A stretch of DNA of 64,000 bases, from positions 1,240,001 to 1,304,000 of the forward strand of contig NZ_SRLA01000002.1 in the NCBI RefSeq assembly GCF_004745825.1, in the 5' to 3' direction. Under the pieces are notes generated by a model. The model was not told the origin of the DNA. It was given only the letters and a program-made list of their open reading frames with translations, and did not search any database. Of this stretch, positions 52,122-61,700 are shown one piece after another (position 1 is the first letter of the stretch; the number at the start of each line of letters is the position of its first letter). The translations under genes and the position numbers were made by a program. The stretch is from Hymenobacter fodinae (lineage in GTDB: Bacteria; Bacteroidota; Bacteroidia; Cytophagales; Hymenobacteraceae).

Positions 52122-52592
52122 TTAGTAGTGCCAGCCCAAGCGGCGATATACGAAATGCAGCAGCCAGAGCGGACCAATCAGCAGGAACTGGAGGTCTTTC
52201 AGAAAAGAGGGCTTTTTACCTTCCACTTTATGCCCCCAGAACTGTCCAATCCAAGCCAGCACAAACACGATCAGGCAAACGGCCCAGAGCGGCAGCGCGC
52301 CGCCAGCATCCACCAGGCGTAAGGCGCCCGCCATCAGCAACCACACAAACAGCATCCCGATGGCCAGCCGTACCGACAGACGCAGGTAATAAATGATGGC
52401 CAGTGCCATTACCAACGTGCCCCAATTCAGCCAGGGGCTTATACGTTGCAACGCGTCTGGCACCGGAATAGACCAGAGCAGGCCTAAGATAGAGAACATG
52501 ATTAGTGGCACACATACCCAGTGCACCAGCTTGTTGGTGGGGTTTTGGTGGCTCTCTCCGTATACAGAAAGCAAAGCTGGTAAGGCAGTCAT
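52122..52592 (-). CDS. DUF962/Mpo1-like membrane protein
   Basis: A 156-residue protein with about four transmembrane helices. It starts MTALPALLSVYGESHQNPTN (ATG 52592); the frame open to 52703 does not look coding. The motif YGESHQNPTNKLVHW (conserved His residues) and the later FWGHKVEGKKPSFLKDLQFL are the DUF962/Mpo1 signature. Yeast Mpo1 is an iron-dependent dioxygenase acting on long-chain 2-hydroxy fatty acids. A bacterial role in fatty acid alpha-oxidation is an extrapolation. Confidence 0.85.
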   Translation of the reverse strand: MTALPALLSVYGESHQNPTNKLVHWVCVPLIMFSILGLLWSIPVPDALQRISPWLNWGTLVMALAIIYYLRLSVRLAIGMLFVWLLMAGALRLVDAGGALPLWAVCLIVFVLAWIGQFWGHKVEGKKPSFLKDLQFLLIGPLWLLHFVYRRLGWHY

Positions 52593-52661
52593 GGTGGTGG
52601 TAGTGGGAATGGGTGGAGGATCAGGGCTTCGACAAAAGATACTTTTTTGTAGGCATAAAAG

Positions 52662-52693
52662 AAAAGGAGCTACCCACCCGGGTAGCTCCTTTT
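52662..52693 (-). terminator. Terminator of the dienelactone hydrolase gene
   Basis: AAAAGGAGCTACCC (52662-52675) pairs with GGGTAGCTCCTTTT (52680-52693) around ACCC. The T-run follows on the minus strand. It could also act in the plus direction. Confidence 0.85.
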
Positions 52694-52727
52694 GCTGTGT
52701 CAATGATGCTTTTGGCAGACGATAGGC

Positions 52728-53585
52728 TTAGCCTTTCAGCTTAAAGTTTTTCTTCAGGTGGGCCACGGCTGCGTTGTGAGCGTCGGCGGCGTACGCTTTG
52801 TTGTACTTGGGGTTAGATGGGTTGGCGAAGGCGTGGTCGGCATCGTAGTTCTTGATGGTTACCTTCTTTTTGGCGGCGGCCATGTCCTTCTGAAACTGGG
52901 CTACCACTTCGGGGTTAATCCATTTGTCTTGCGTAGCGAAAATGCCCAGCACATCCGTATTCAAGGTTTTGAGCTTGGCTACGTCTTTTTCGGGCATGCC
53001 GTAGTACATCACGCAGCCAACGGCTTTGGGGCCAGCTAGCAGAGCTGTTTGCAGACTCCAGCCGCCCCCGAAGCACCATCCCACGCTGGCTACTTTGGCG
53101 TTCGGGCCTGCATACAGCAAAGCGCCTTTGATGATATTCTGGGAGCGGTCGGTTTTCACGCCCTGCATGAGCTTACCAGCTTGGTCGGGGTCGGTGGCCA
53201 CCTGACCGTCGTAAAGGTCGAGGGCAATGACGTTTACACCGGGCAGATCCTTGGCATATTGGGCCGCTTCCTTCTTGATGTAGTCATTGAGGCCCCACCA
53301 CTCGTGAATCACGAACAGGTACTTATCGGAGCGGACGTTGCTTTTAATTTCAAACGCCTTGCTGCTTTGCCCATCGGGTGTTTTGAACTCAATAGTTTCA
53401 CCCTCGCCAGCGTAGGTGTAGGGCAGGGGGGCATCATGGCCACCAGAGAAATCCTCGTTAGAGGCCAGCATGGCAAAGGCCTCTGTGGCAGTAGCCGGTT
53501 TGGCGCAGCAGCTCAGAGCACTTTGGGCCGAGGCCATGGTAACGGTGCTCAGCAGCACCCCAAAAAGGGTCCAGAATTTCTTCAT
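52728..53585 (-). CDS. Dienelactone hydrolase family protein, exported
   Basis: A 285-residue alpha/beta hydrolase. The signal MKKFWTLFGVLLSTVTMASAQ starts at ATG 53585; a longer frame to 53690 would include the leader hairpin and is rejected. Family features are the oxyanion strand LFVIHEWWGLNDYIKK, ALDLYDGQ, the nucleophile Cys in VGWCFGGGWSLQ (Cys, as in true dienelactone hydrolases), and DADHAFANPSN with the catalytic His. The Asp is near FATQDKWI. The periplasmic substrate is unknown. A terminator-like hairpin lies 28 bp upstream of the start. Confidence 0.9.
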   Translation of the reverse strand: MKKFWTLFGVLLSTVTMASAQSALSCCAKPATATEAFAMLASNEDFSGGHDAPLPYTYAGEGETIEFKTPDGQSSKAFEIKSNVRSDKYLFVIHEWWGLNDYIKKEAAQYAKDLPGVNVIALDLYDGQVATDPDQAGKLMQGVKTDRSQNIIKGALLYAGPNAKVASVGWCFGGGWSLQTALLAGPKAVGCVMYYGMPEKDVAKLKTLNTDVLGIFATQDKWINPEVVAQFQKDMAAAKKKVTIKNYDADHAFANPSNPKYNKAYAADAHNAAVAHLKKNFKLKG

Positions 53586-53612
53586 AAGAGGGGAAGTGAG
53601 AGAGTATAAAAA

Positions 53613-53649
53613 GCCAGTCCAGCTTTCCGGCCGGGAAAACTGGACTGGC
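53613..53649 (-). promoter_or_regulatory. Terminator-like hairpin in the leader of the dienelactone hydrolase gene
   Basis: GCCAGTCCAG (53613-53622) pairs with CTGGACTGGC (53640-53649), with an extended imperfect interior. On the minus strand CTTTTTAT follows, and the ATG comes 28 bases later. No room exists for a promoter in between, so transcripts that make this gene must pass the hairpin. Confidence 0.5.
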
Positions 53650-53723
53650 AGCATAAACTCACAAGTCGTAATTAGGTTTTCAGTGTGCACACTGGCTTAG
53701 GATAGAATCAGCTGGAAAATAGC

Positions 53724-53968
53724 CCGTCATGTCGAGCTTGTCGAGACATCTCGCGTGCTGACGTTGCCAGGCTAACCCAACCTAGAAGCAAGTCATCCTG
53801 AGTCGAGCGAAGAATCCTATCAGGTTAGCACGAGGCGCTAGGCCAGTCGTTCATGCCTGAGAAGAGCCTTCCTACGTCAGGATGAAGTGCTGGAATAGTG
53901 TTCTAGGCCGGTATGATTACTACCACAATCTCAGCACGCAAGATGTCTCGACAAGCTCGACATGACGG
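53724..53968. repeat. Inverted-repeat element with 37-bp arms (REP/MITE-like)
   Basis: The left arm 53724-53760, starting CCGTCATGTCGAGCTTGTCG, is the reverse complement of 53932-53968 apart from one base. The interior has a second inverted pair, TCATCCTGA near 53795 and TCAGGATGA near 53877. The outer repeat reads like interspersed repeats I associate with Cytophagales genomes. It carries no ORF. It separates the UbiB kinase gene from the dienelactone hydrolase. Confidence 0.7.
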
Positions 53969-53983
53969 TATTATCTATTTGTT

Positions 53984-55300
53984 CTAGGCCAGTGGTGCCG
54001 TTCTGATGGAGGCGCGCAGCTCCGTGAGCAGGGCGTAGAGGCCTACGTAGGTGCGATTGAGGTAGATAAAGTGCTCGGAGCCACGGGGCTCGCGCTGCTG
54101 CCGTAGCTCGGGCTGTTGCATCAGGTCGTCCCCGAGAGCGTAGAGGCTTTGCAAGTAGGCTGGGTCGCCGAAGTCGAACGTAGCTTGGCGGAACGGACGG
54201 CCCACCAGCTCTAGGGAAGCCTGCATGGTGCTCACGTAGAACGTGCGTTTGGCAGGTGCATCTTCGGGGCGCACCACGCCGGCTTCTTCCAGCAGCGTAG
54301 TGAGCAGCGCCGTATCGGCTAGAGTTTCGGGGGCGAGGAGGGCAGTGAAGAGCCGGTGCACATCCTCGGGAATCTCCTTTACACAGCCGAAGTCCAGCAC
54401 GCCTAAAGTACCTCCATCATTAGAGCGTAGCAGGAAGTTGCCGGGGTGGGGGTCGGCGTGAACGGTGCGCAGGGTGTTGAGCTGGAACATATAGAAGTCC
54501 CAGAGGGCCTGGCCTAGCTGGTTGCGTACGTCTTGGGGTGGGTCGGTAGCCAGGAACTCTTTTAGGTGCTGGCCGGGCAGCCAGTCCATGGTCAGGATAC
54601 GGGCAGAAGAAAGCTCTGAGTAATACTTAGGGAATTGCAGGTGCGCCAGGCCAGCACAAGCAGCCGCAATTTCCTGGCCCCGGCGCAGCTCCAAGGCATA
54701 ATCGGTTTCCTCAATGAGGCGAGTTTCTACCTCCTCCAGGTACGGGCGCACCGTGTCTTCGGAGAGGCCTAGTACGCGCAGAGCAATGGGTTTCACTAGC
54801 CGGATATCGGAGTGAATGCTGTCGGCTACGCCCGGGTACTGCACCTTCACGGCCAGCGCTAGGTCACCCTTGCGGGCGAAATGCACTTGCCCAATGCTGG
54901 CGGCTTGCCGGGCCTGCAAATCAAACTCATCAAACACCTCAAACGGCGACTTTCCAAAGGCATCTCGAAAGGCCTTTACCACCAGCGGGCCCGAAAGGGG
55001 GGGAGTCTGATACTGGGCCTGCGCAAACTGATCGGCGTAGGCAGTAGGCAGAATGTTCTTCTCCATGGCCAGCATCTGGGCCACTTTAAGCACCGAGCCT
55101 TTCATCTCGCTCAGGGCACCGTAGAGCTCCGCGGCATTGGCGGCGTGCAGGTCTTCGGAAGTAGAGTCGGCTCCCACGGCGCGCTTGGCGTAGTGCTTTA
55201 CATAGTTGGCCCCAACGTTGAGGCCGGTTTTAGCGAAGCGGGCCGCCCGCGCCACTTTGGTTGTAGGCAGGGAGGAGAGAGACTTTTGGGGTTCTTCCAT
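53984..55300 (-). CDS. AarF/ABC1/UbiB family kinase-like protein
   Basis: A 438-residue protein kinase-like ATPase. It starts MEEPQKSLSSLPTTKVARA (ATG 55300); a longer frame into the upstream palindrome is rejected. UbiB-family features are the MKGSVLKVAQML motif (here KVAQ in place of the invariant KxGQ), the Ala-rich loop QAASIGQVHFARKG, AVKVQYPG with the ATP Lys, the catalytic loop HADPHPGNF, and the metal motif LDFGCVKE. Relatives support ubiquinone or menaquinone biosynthesis. The lone C-terminus lacks a membrane anchor. It sits 75 bp after the TetR gene. Confidence 0.88.
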   Translation of the reverse strand: MEEPQKSLSSLPTTKVARAARFAKTGLNVGANYVKHYAKRAVGADSTSEDLHAANAAELYGALSEMKGSVLKVAQMLAMEKNILPTAYADQFAQAQYQTPPLSGPLVVKAFRDAFGKSPFEVFDEFDLQARQAASIGQVHFARKGDLALAVKVQYPGVADSIHSDIRLVKPIALRVLGLSEDTVRPYLEEVETRLIEETDYALELRRGQEIAAACAGLAHLQFPKYYSELSSARILTMDWLPGQHLKEFLATDPPQDVRNQLGQALWDFYMFQLNTLRTVHADPHPGNFLLRSNDGGTLGVLDFGCVKEIPEDVHRLFTALLAPETLADTALLTTLLEEAGVVRPEDAPAKRTFYVSTMQASLELVGRPFRQATFDFGDPAYLQSLYALGDDLMQQPELRQQREPRGSEHFIYLNRTYVGLYALLTELRASIRTAPLA

Positions 55301-55319
55301 TAGAGGCTGTAGCAAAAAG

Positions 55320-55347
55320 GAGTGGCCTACAGTACTGTAGGCCACTC
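55320..55347. repeat. Perfect 28-base palindrome between TetR and UbiB genes
   Basis: GAGTGGCCTACAGT and its exact reverse complement abut at 55333/55334. The AGTGGCCTA end matches the iterated palindrome seen elsewhere. Minus-strand CTTTTTGC follows, so it could be a weak internal terminator. Confidence 0.65.
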
Positions 55348-55375
55348 ATACAAACAAAGCGAGCGTGCGAAAACG

Positions 55376-56053
55376 TTACTTCCGGCGCACCAGGAAACGC
55401 ACAAAATCCACGGCGGAATCGAGGGTGTTGCGACCTACCAGATCAAAGCTGAGCGTGACAGCCTTCTCCACGGCCGCATCGGTACGCTCAAAATCAATGG
55501 TATCGTCTTTGGCGAAGAAGCCGAGCACAAATAGAGCTTGTTGCCAAAAGGCACGCGGATATTGGTCTTGCACCAGCGGGCGGTTAGCCACTTCTTCGGT
55601 GCGGCGACCATCGCGCAGAATCTCGCCCACAAACACCTCAAAATCCTGCCGGAAATCGTCGAGCACCCGGGGCGTCAGGCCGGGCAGTTCTGGCATGGAG
55701 CGGTGCAGGGAGTTGAGCGCATAGCTGCGGTTACGCTTCAGCACTTCCAAGAGGGTGTAGTAAAAGCCCAGCAACTTCTCGCGGGCACCATACTGGGCCC
55801 ACACCGGCTCCTTGGCGGCCGTTACGCGTGCTTCCCGGCCAAAGTCAGCCCACAGCTCCCGGTCGATGGCCGCGAAGTTGGCGTAATACCGGTAGAACTC
55901 CTGCTCCGGCAGGCCTAGCTTCTGAGTGAGCTTATACACCGATACCGGCGGCTTGCCCTTGCGGAGCACATAGTCGAGGTAGGCCTGCTTGATGCGGTCG
56001 GCGGGAGTAGCCGTGGTTTCGGGCTCGGCGGCGGGCGAAGGTTGCTGTTCCAT
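55376..56053 (-). CDS. TetR family transcriptional regulator
   Basis: A 225-residue protein. The HTH region is about 18-65 (RIKQAYLDYVLRKGKPPVSV, YKLTQKLGLPEQEFYRYY), with the recognition-helix pattern F-Y-R-Y-Y of TetR proteins, then an all-helical ligand domain about 85-215. It is the first gene of a two-gene minus-strand unit with the UbiB-like kinase, which it may regulate. The ligand is unknown. Confidence 0.85.
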   Translation of the reverse strand: MEQQPSPAAEPETTATPADRIKQAYLDYVLRKGKPPVSVYKLTQKLGLPEQEFYRYYANFAAIDRELWADFGREARVTAAKEPVWAQYGAREKLLGFYYTLLEVLKRNRSYALNSLHRSMPELPGLTPRVLDDFRQDFEVFVGEILRDGRRTEEVANRPLVQDQYPRAFWQQALFVLGFFAKDDTIDFERTDAAVEKAVTLSFDLVGRNTLDSAVDFVRFLVRRK

Positions 56054-56123
56054 AGTAGAAGTATAACCGGCAGAAGGGGTGGGTAGTTCGGCTATCTCAG
56101 CGGTAAATCAGAAAGAAAGTGGC

Positions 56124-57443
56124 CTAGCCAGCCGCCTGATAGGCAGCGCGCAAGGTGTCAACGGCGCGCTGGCGGGCGAACTTATGGTCCACGATGGGCT
56201 TGGGGTAGTCACAGGTGCCAAACTCCGGCACCCACTGCCACACGTAGGCAAAAGTGGGGTCGTACTGCTCCTGCTGACTTTGCGGGCTGTACACCCGGAA
56301 CCATGGCGCGGCTACTACGCCGGTACCCGCCATCCATTGCCAGTTGCCCACGTTTTGGGCCATGTCGTAGTCGAGGAGCTTATCGGCGAAGTACTTGTCG
56401 CCCCAGCGCCAATCGATGAGCAGGTGCTTTACCAGAAAGCCCGCCGCCGCAATGCGCGCGCGGTTGGGTAAGTAGCCGGTTTGGTTTAGCTCGCGCATAC
56501 CCGCATCTACCAGTGGGTAGCCCGTGCGGCCCTCGCACCAGGCCTGGAATTCCTCCTCGTTGTTGCGGTAGGGCACGTGGCGCAGGCGCGGGTCGTAGCT
56601 TTCGGTGGCGGTGTTCGGGAAGTGCCAGAGCAGCATCATGAAGTAGTCGCGCCAGATCAGCTCGGCCAGCAGTTTGGGGTTCAGGTCGCGGGCCTGGCGC
56701 ATGAGCTCCCGCACGCTGAGGGTACCAAAGCGCAAGTGCACTGAGCGGCGGGTGCTGCTATTCACCTGCCCCGGCGAGTTACGGGTAAGGTGGTAGTTGC
56801 GCACCACCGCTTCATCTGGAAGCTCCGCCGCCGGCACAAATTGCTCAAACCGCTCGAAGCCCATGCTTTCCAGGCTAGGCCTAGGCTCGGCATCGGGCAA
56901 GCGGCCTAGCCGCTCTTTGCTAAACATTTCCGCTGAAGGGTAGGCCTGCAAGTCTTCATCACGCAGCTTGGCCAGCCACGCGTCGCGGTAGGAGCTGAAG
57001 GTGCGGTTGGGGGTACCTGACTTACTCAAGATTTCCCGCTTGGCGAAGATGACCTGATCTTTGCTAGCCTGGAAAGTGGCCCCGTGGCGCTGGCACAGTT
57101 CCGCTACGGCCCCATCGCGAACTGTGGCGTAAGGCTCATAGTCTTCGTTGGTATACACTGCCGCTACTTCATAGCGCGTAAGTAACTCTTCAAATACCTC
57201 TAACGGACGCCCGTACCGAGCCAGGAAGGTGCCACCCGCTTGCGCGGTTTCCCGAGCCAGGCGCTCCACCTGATCATAGATGAACGTGACGCGTGCATCG
57301 CGGCGGCTGGGCAGGAGGTCCAGGATTTCCCGGTCGTAGATAAACAAGGGCACTACCGGATAGCCGCTGTGTAGCGCCGCCGCTAGGCCTGCATTGTCGT
57401 GGATGCGTAAATCGCGCCGGTGCCAGAAAAGAGCAATTTTCAT
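56124..57443 (-). CDS. phr: Deoxyribodipyrimidine photolyase (class I, cryptochrome/photolyase family)
   Basis: A 439-residue flavoprotein for light-driven repair of UV dimers. The start MKIALFWHRRDLRIHDN (ATG 57443) is the typical photolyase begin with an antenna domain to about 130. The FAD-binding part has TRRSVHLRFGTLSVREL, LIWRDYFMMLLWHFPN, GRTGYPLVDAGMRELNQTGY, MHN replaced by LPNRARIAAAGFLVKHL, and LDYDMAQNVGNWQWMAGTG. Repair activity rather than cryptochrome signalling is likely but unproved. It lies 48 bp after the SDR gene. Confidence 0.93.
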   Translation of the reverse strand: MKIALFWHRRDLRIHDNAGLAAALHSGYPVVPLFIYDREILDLLPSRRDARVTFIYDQVERLARETAQAGGTFLARYGRPLEVFEELLTRYEVAAVYTNEDYEPYATVRDGAVAELCQRHGATFQASKDQVIFAKREILSKSGTPNRTFSSYRDAWLAKLRDEDLQAYPSAEMFSKERLGRLPDAEPRPSLESMGFERFEQFVPAAELPDEAVVRNYHLTRNSPGQVNSSTRRSVHLRFGTLSVRELMRQARDLNPKLLAELIWRDYFMMLLWHFPNTATESYDPRLRHVPYRNNEEEFQAWCEGRTGYPLVDAGMRELNQTGYLPNRARIAAAGFLVKHLLIDWRWGDKYFADKLLDYDMAQNVGNWQWMAGTGVVAAPWFRVYSPQSQQEQYDPTFAYVWQWVPEFGTCDYPKPIVDHKFARQRAVDTLRAAYQAAG

Positions 57444-57491
57444 CTGTGAGGCCAACGGTAGATGGTGAAGTCAGGGGTGAGTGCGCTTAGG

Positions 57492-58205
57492 TTACTTCAA
57501 TTTGCCCATGCCTCCGTCTACGGGCATAATTTGGCCCGTGATGAAGGAGCTATGGTCGGAGAGCAGGAAAGAGGCCATGTAGGCCAGGTCCTGGGGCTCA
57601 CCAATGCGCTGCAGGGGGTGGCGCTTGGCACCGGCTTCTACCTTCTCGGGCGTGCTCAAAAGCGCAGCCGCCAGGGGAGTGTTGGTGAGGGAAGGCGCCA
57701 CCGCATTCACTCTAATGCCACTGGCGGCGTACTCGGCGGCTAGTGCCCGAGTTAGTCCTTCAACCGCCGCCTTAGCAGTGGCAATGCTGGTGTGAAATGC
57801 CATGCCCGTTTCGGCGGCCACCGTGCTAAACAGAACCACCGAGGCCCCGTTGGCCTTTTTGAGGCGCTTCATAGTAGCCTGCAGAATTTGCACCGCACCC
57901 ATCACGTTCAACTCAAAGTCGCTACGGAAATCCTCGGCCGGAATGCGCTCGAAGGGGCGCAGCTTGATGCTGCCGGGGCAATATACCACGCCATGCAGTA
58001 CCTCGGGCAAACCGTCTAGCAACTGGCCTAGCGGCTGCGTTACATCCACTTCCAGGAAGTTGGTATTGAGTTCGGTCAGCTCGGGCGACTGATGACGGGA
58101 AGCGGTAAATAGGGTGGCGCCCAGCTCGTGCAGCAGGCGGGCAGTGGCTAGGCCTATTCCGGAGGAGGCTCCTACTACAAGGATGTTCTTGTCGGCAAAT
58201 TGCAT
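57492..58205 (-). CDS. Short-chain dehydrogenase-like protein lacking the catalytic Tyr
   Basis: A 237-residue Rossmann protein. The cofactor motif is VGASSGIG (11-18), with Asn100 in LNVMGA and Ser127 in LFSTVA. The classical Y-x-x-x-K pair is I141-A-T-A-K145 (FHTSIATAKAAVEG), so the catalytic Tyr is Ile. The rest, including ALAAEYAASGIRVNAVAPS and ITGQIMPVDGGMG, is a normal classical SDR. Starts at ATG 58205. It is upstream of the photolyase gene on the same strand (48-bp gap). Confidence 0.88.
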   Translation of the reverse strand: MQFADKNILVVGASSGIGLATARLLHELGATLFTASRHQSPELTELNTNFLEVDVTQPLGQLLDGLPEVLHGVVYCPGSIKLRPFERIPAEDFRSDFELNVMGAVQILQATMKRLKKANGASVVLFSTVAAETGMAFHTSIATAKAAVEGLTRALAAEYAASGIRVNAVAPSLTNTPLAAALLSTPEKVEAGAKRHPLQRIGEPQDLAYMASFLLSDHSSFITGQIMPVDGGMGKLK

Positions 58206-58708
58206 GATACAGTTCAGGTGAGAGGCAGTAGTTGCTAACTGAACTTTTCAGAGAAAGTTTACGCCTGTGGGCATCGTAGCAAATCAGCCGGTCGGTTTGC
58301 CTTCTCGTCTCCAATTCATCATCTTGCCAAATTGCCTTAGCCTACCACGCGACACTGCTTCAGTGTCCGTTCCTTATACCATATTTTCAGTCAAATTTCT
58401 GCTAATCAGAGGGTATAAGGCCGATTGATGAGGGACTGGCTAACGCATAATAACTGCTTTTGTGTGCATCTCTCTGATGACAGCCAGGGGACTTTATCAA
58501 TGCTCCTTACATAAGCAGTGAGGGAAGTGCCGAACTGGTAAGGGGCAGAAATATGCTTGTAATCAGGCAAGAAAATTTCTTGAATGTCCTCATATTAAAG
58601 CCAGGGTATATTGCGAAAAATTTAGTTTCAGCTAAAATTCGCTAACTCTGTGGTGCGCTTTGCGTAGCTTGCTTCACCTCCTTACTTCCTTAAACTCTGC
58701 TGTTTCGT
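58206..58708. other. Spacer upstream of pyruvate carboxylase
   Basis: About 500 bp, divergent between the SDR and pyc genes. Two short self-complementary tracts occur (TTTCAGCTAAA near 58627) but no clear -7 element or ORF. Confidence 0.4.
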
Positions 58709-61700
58709 ATGAACATCCGTAAGCTGTTGGTCGCCAACCGGGGCGAAATTGCCATTCGTGTACTGCGAGCGGCCACTGAGTTAGGTATCACCACGGTGGC
58801 CATTTACACCTACGAGGACCGCTACTCCCTGCACCGCTACAAAGCCGATGAGGCCTACCAGATCGGGCGCGATGATGAGCCGCTGAAACCGTATCTGGAT
58901 ATCGAAGGCATCATTCGGTTGGCGAAGGAAAACGGTGTGGATGCAATTCATCCGGGGTATGGCTTCCTAAGTGAAAACGCTACGCTGGCTCGGCGCTGCC
59001 GCGAGGAGGGCATCATCTTTGTGGGGCCGCGCCCCGAGGTGATGGAGGCTCTCGGCGACAAAGTGGCTGCCAAGCGAGTAGCAGTGCAATGTCAAGTGCC
59101 CATCATCGAGAGCAGCGAAGCCGACCTGACGGACATTGAGGTAGCCCTGGCCGAGGCGCACCGCATTGGCTACCCCGTAATGCTCAAAGCTGCTGCGGGC
59201 GGTGGTGGCCGGGGCATGCGCGTCATCCGCGACGATGAACAGCTGGAGCGCGGCTTTTTCGAGGCCCGTAACGAGGCTCTGAAGGCCTTCGGCGACGACA
59301 CGGTGTTTCTGGAGAAGTTTGTAGAGCGACCTAAGCACATTGAAGTGCAGCTCGTAGCCGACAACCATGGAGGCCTAGTGCACCTCTATGAGCGCGACTG
59401 CTCCGTGCAGCGCCGTTACCAGAAAGTAGTAGAAGTAGCGCCCTCGCTCAACCTGCCCGACCACATGCGTCACTTGTTGTATGAGTACGCGCTGCGCCTG
59501 GGCCGGGCCGTGAACTACAACAACGTGGGCACCGTGGAATTCTTGGTTAACCCCGAGCACGACCGGATCTACTTCATCGAGGTGAACCCCCGCATTCAGG
59601 TTGAGCACACCGTAACGGAGATGATTACGGGCATCGACCTGATCAAAACCCAGATTCATATTGCCGACGGGCGGCGGCTGAGCGACAAGGAGATAGGCCT
59701 AGGCTCGGATGTGAAGCCGATGAAGAACGGCGTGGCCATTCAGTGCCGCATCACCACTGAAGACCCCGAGAACGACTTCAAACCCGACTACGGTACCATC
59801 ACAGCCTACCGCTCGGCGGGGGGCTTTGGTATTCGTCTCGATCAGGGCTCGGTGTATACCGGCGTGAAGGTGTCGCCGTTCTTTGATTCCCTGCTGGTGA
59901 AGGTGTCAACCCACGCGCCCACGCTGGCCGATGCGGCCCAGAAGATGGCCCGGACGCTCGACGAATTTCGGGTGCGCGGGGTGCGGACCAACATTCAGTT
60001 TCTGCAGAACATCATTGCCCACCCCGTGTTTGCGGCGGGGGAGGCCAACGTTGATTTCATCAAGGACCACCCCGAGCTGTTCAAGTTCAAGGCCCGCCAA
60101 GACCGCGCCACCAAGGTGCTCAGCTTCCTCGGCGACGTAATTGTGAACGGGAACCCCGACGTGAAAGGTCACGTGGATCATAAACGGGAGCTGCGCAAGC
60201 CCCGCCTGCCTCAATACGACCCCAGCGCAACCTACACGCCCGGCACCAAGGATAAGCTCACCGAGCTAGGCCCCGACGAGTTTGCCAAGTGGCTGCGGGC
60301 CGATGATGCTATTCATTACACCGATACCACCCTGCGTGACGCCCACCAGAGCCTACTGGCCACGCGCATGCGCACCTTTGATATGCTGAAGGTGGCGGAG
60401 CGCTACGCCAAGCAGCACCCCCAAACCTTCTCTTTGGAGTGCTGGGGCGGAGCCACCTTCGACGTAGCCCTGCGCTTCCTGCACGAAGACCCCTGGGACC
60501 GGCTGGCCAAGCTGCGCAAGGCCGTGCCCAACATTCTGCTTCAGATGCTTATCCGGGGGGCTAATGGTGTGGGCTATAAAGCCTACCCCGATAACCTTAC
60601 CGAGCGGTTCGTGCAGCAGGCCGCCGAAACCGGCATCGACGTGTTCCGCATCTTCGACTCTCTGAACTGGATGCCGGGCATGGAAGCGTGCATTGGCTTC
60701 GTGCGCAACAAAACTGACCGGCTCGCGGAAGCCAGCATCTGCTACACCGGCGACATTCTCAACCCCAAGCGAAACCGCAAATACTCCCTTGAGTACTACC
60801 TGCGCCTGGCCAAGCAGATTGAAGAGGCCGGGGCGCACATTCTCTGCATTAAAGACATGGCTGGTCTGCTAAAACCCTACGCCGCCCAGGAACTCATCAC
60901 GGCCCTGCGCGACACGGTGGACATGCCCATTCACCTGCATACCCACGACACCAGCAGCCTCCAAGCTGCCACCTATCTAAAGGCGGTTGAGGCTGGGGTA
61001 GATGTGATTGACGTGGCCTTGGGCAGCCTGTCTGGTCTCACTTCCCAGCCTAACTTCAACAGCATTGTGGAGATGCTGCGGGGCCAGCCGCGCCACCGCG
61101 AGTACGACCAATATTCCCTCAACGAGTTTTCCAACTACTGGGAAACCGTGCGGGAGCATTACTACCCCTTTGAGTCAGACTTGAAGGCGGGCACCTCCGA
61201 AGTGTTTCAGCACGAAATTCCGGGCGGGCAGTACTCCAACCTGCGGCCCCAGGCCGCGGCGCTAGGCCTCCTGGATAAGTTCGAAACCATCAAGAGCACC
61301 TTCGCTGACGTTAACCAGCTCTTCGGCGACATCGTGAAGGTGACGCCTTCTTCGAAAGTAGTCGGCGACATGGCCCTATTCTTGGTTTCCAACAACCTGA
61401 CTACGGCCGACGTGCTGGAGAAAGGTCCGAGCCTCAACTTCCCAGAGTCGGTGCGGGAGCTGTTCCGCGGGGATATTGGCCAGCCGGAAGGAGGGTGGCC
61501 TAGCGACGTGCAGAAGGCCATTTTGAAAGACGAGCAGCCCTTTACCGACCGCCCTAATGAGCACCTGGCCCCCATTGACTTCGAGGCGGAGTGGAAGAAG
61601 TTTGAGGAGAAGTTCGGGACGCGCAGCAAATTCACCGATCTGCTTTCCTGGCTGCTTTATCCTAAAGTGTTCGAGCAATACTGGGCCCACCTACAGCAGT

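Noticed and set aside
55301..55345. Extended start of the UbiB-like kinase
   Set aside because: The extension is coded by the perfect palindrome at 55320-55347; the ATG at 55300 is a better start.
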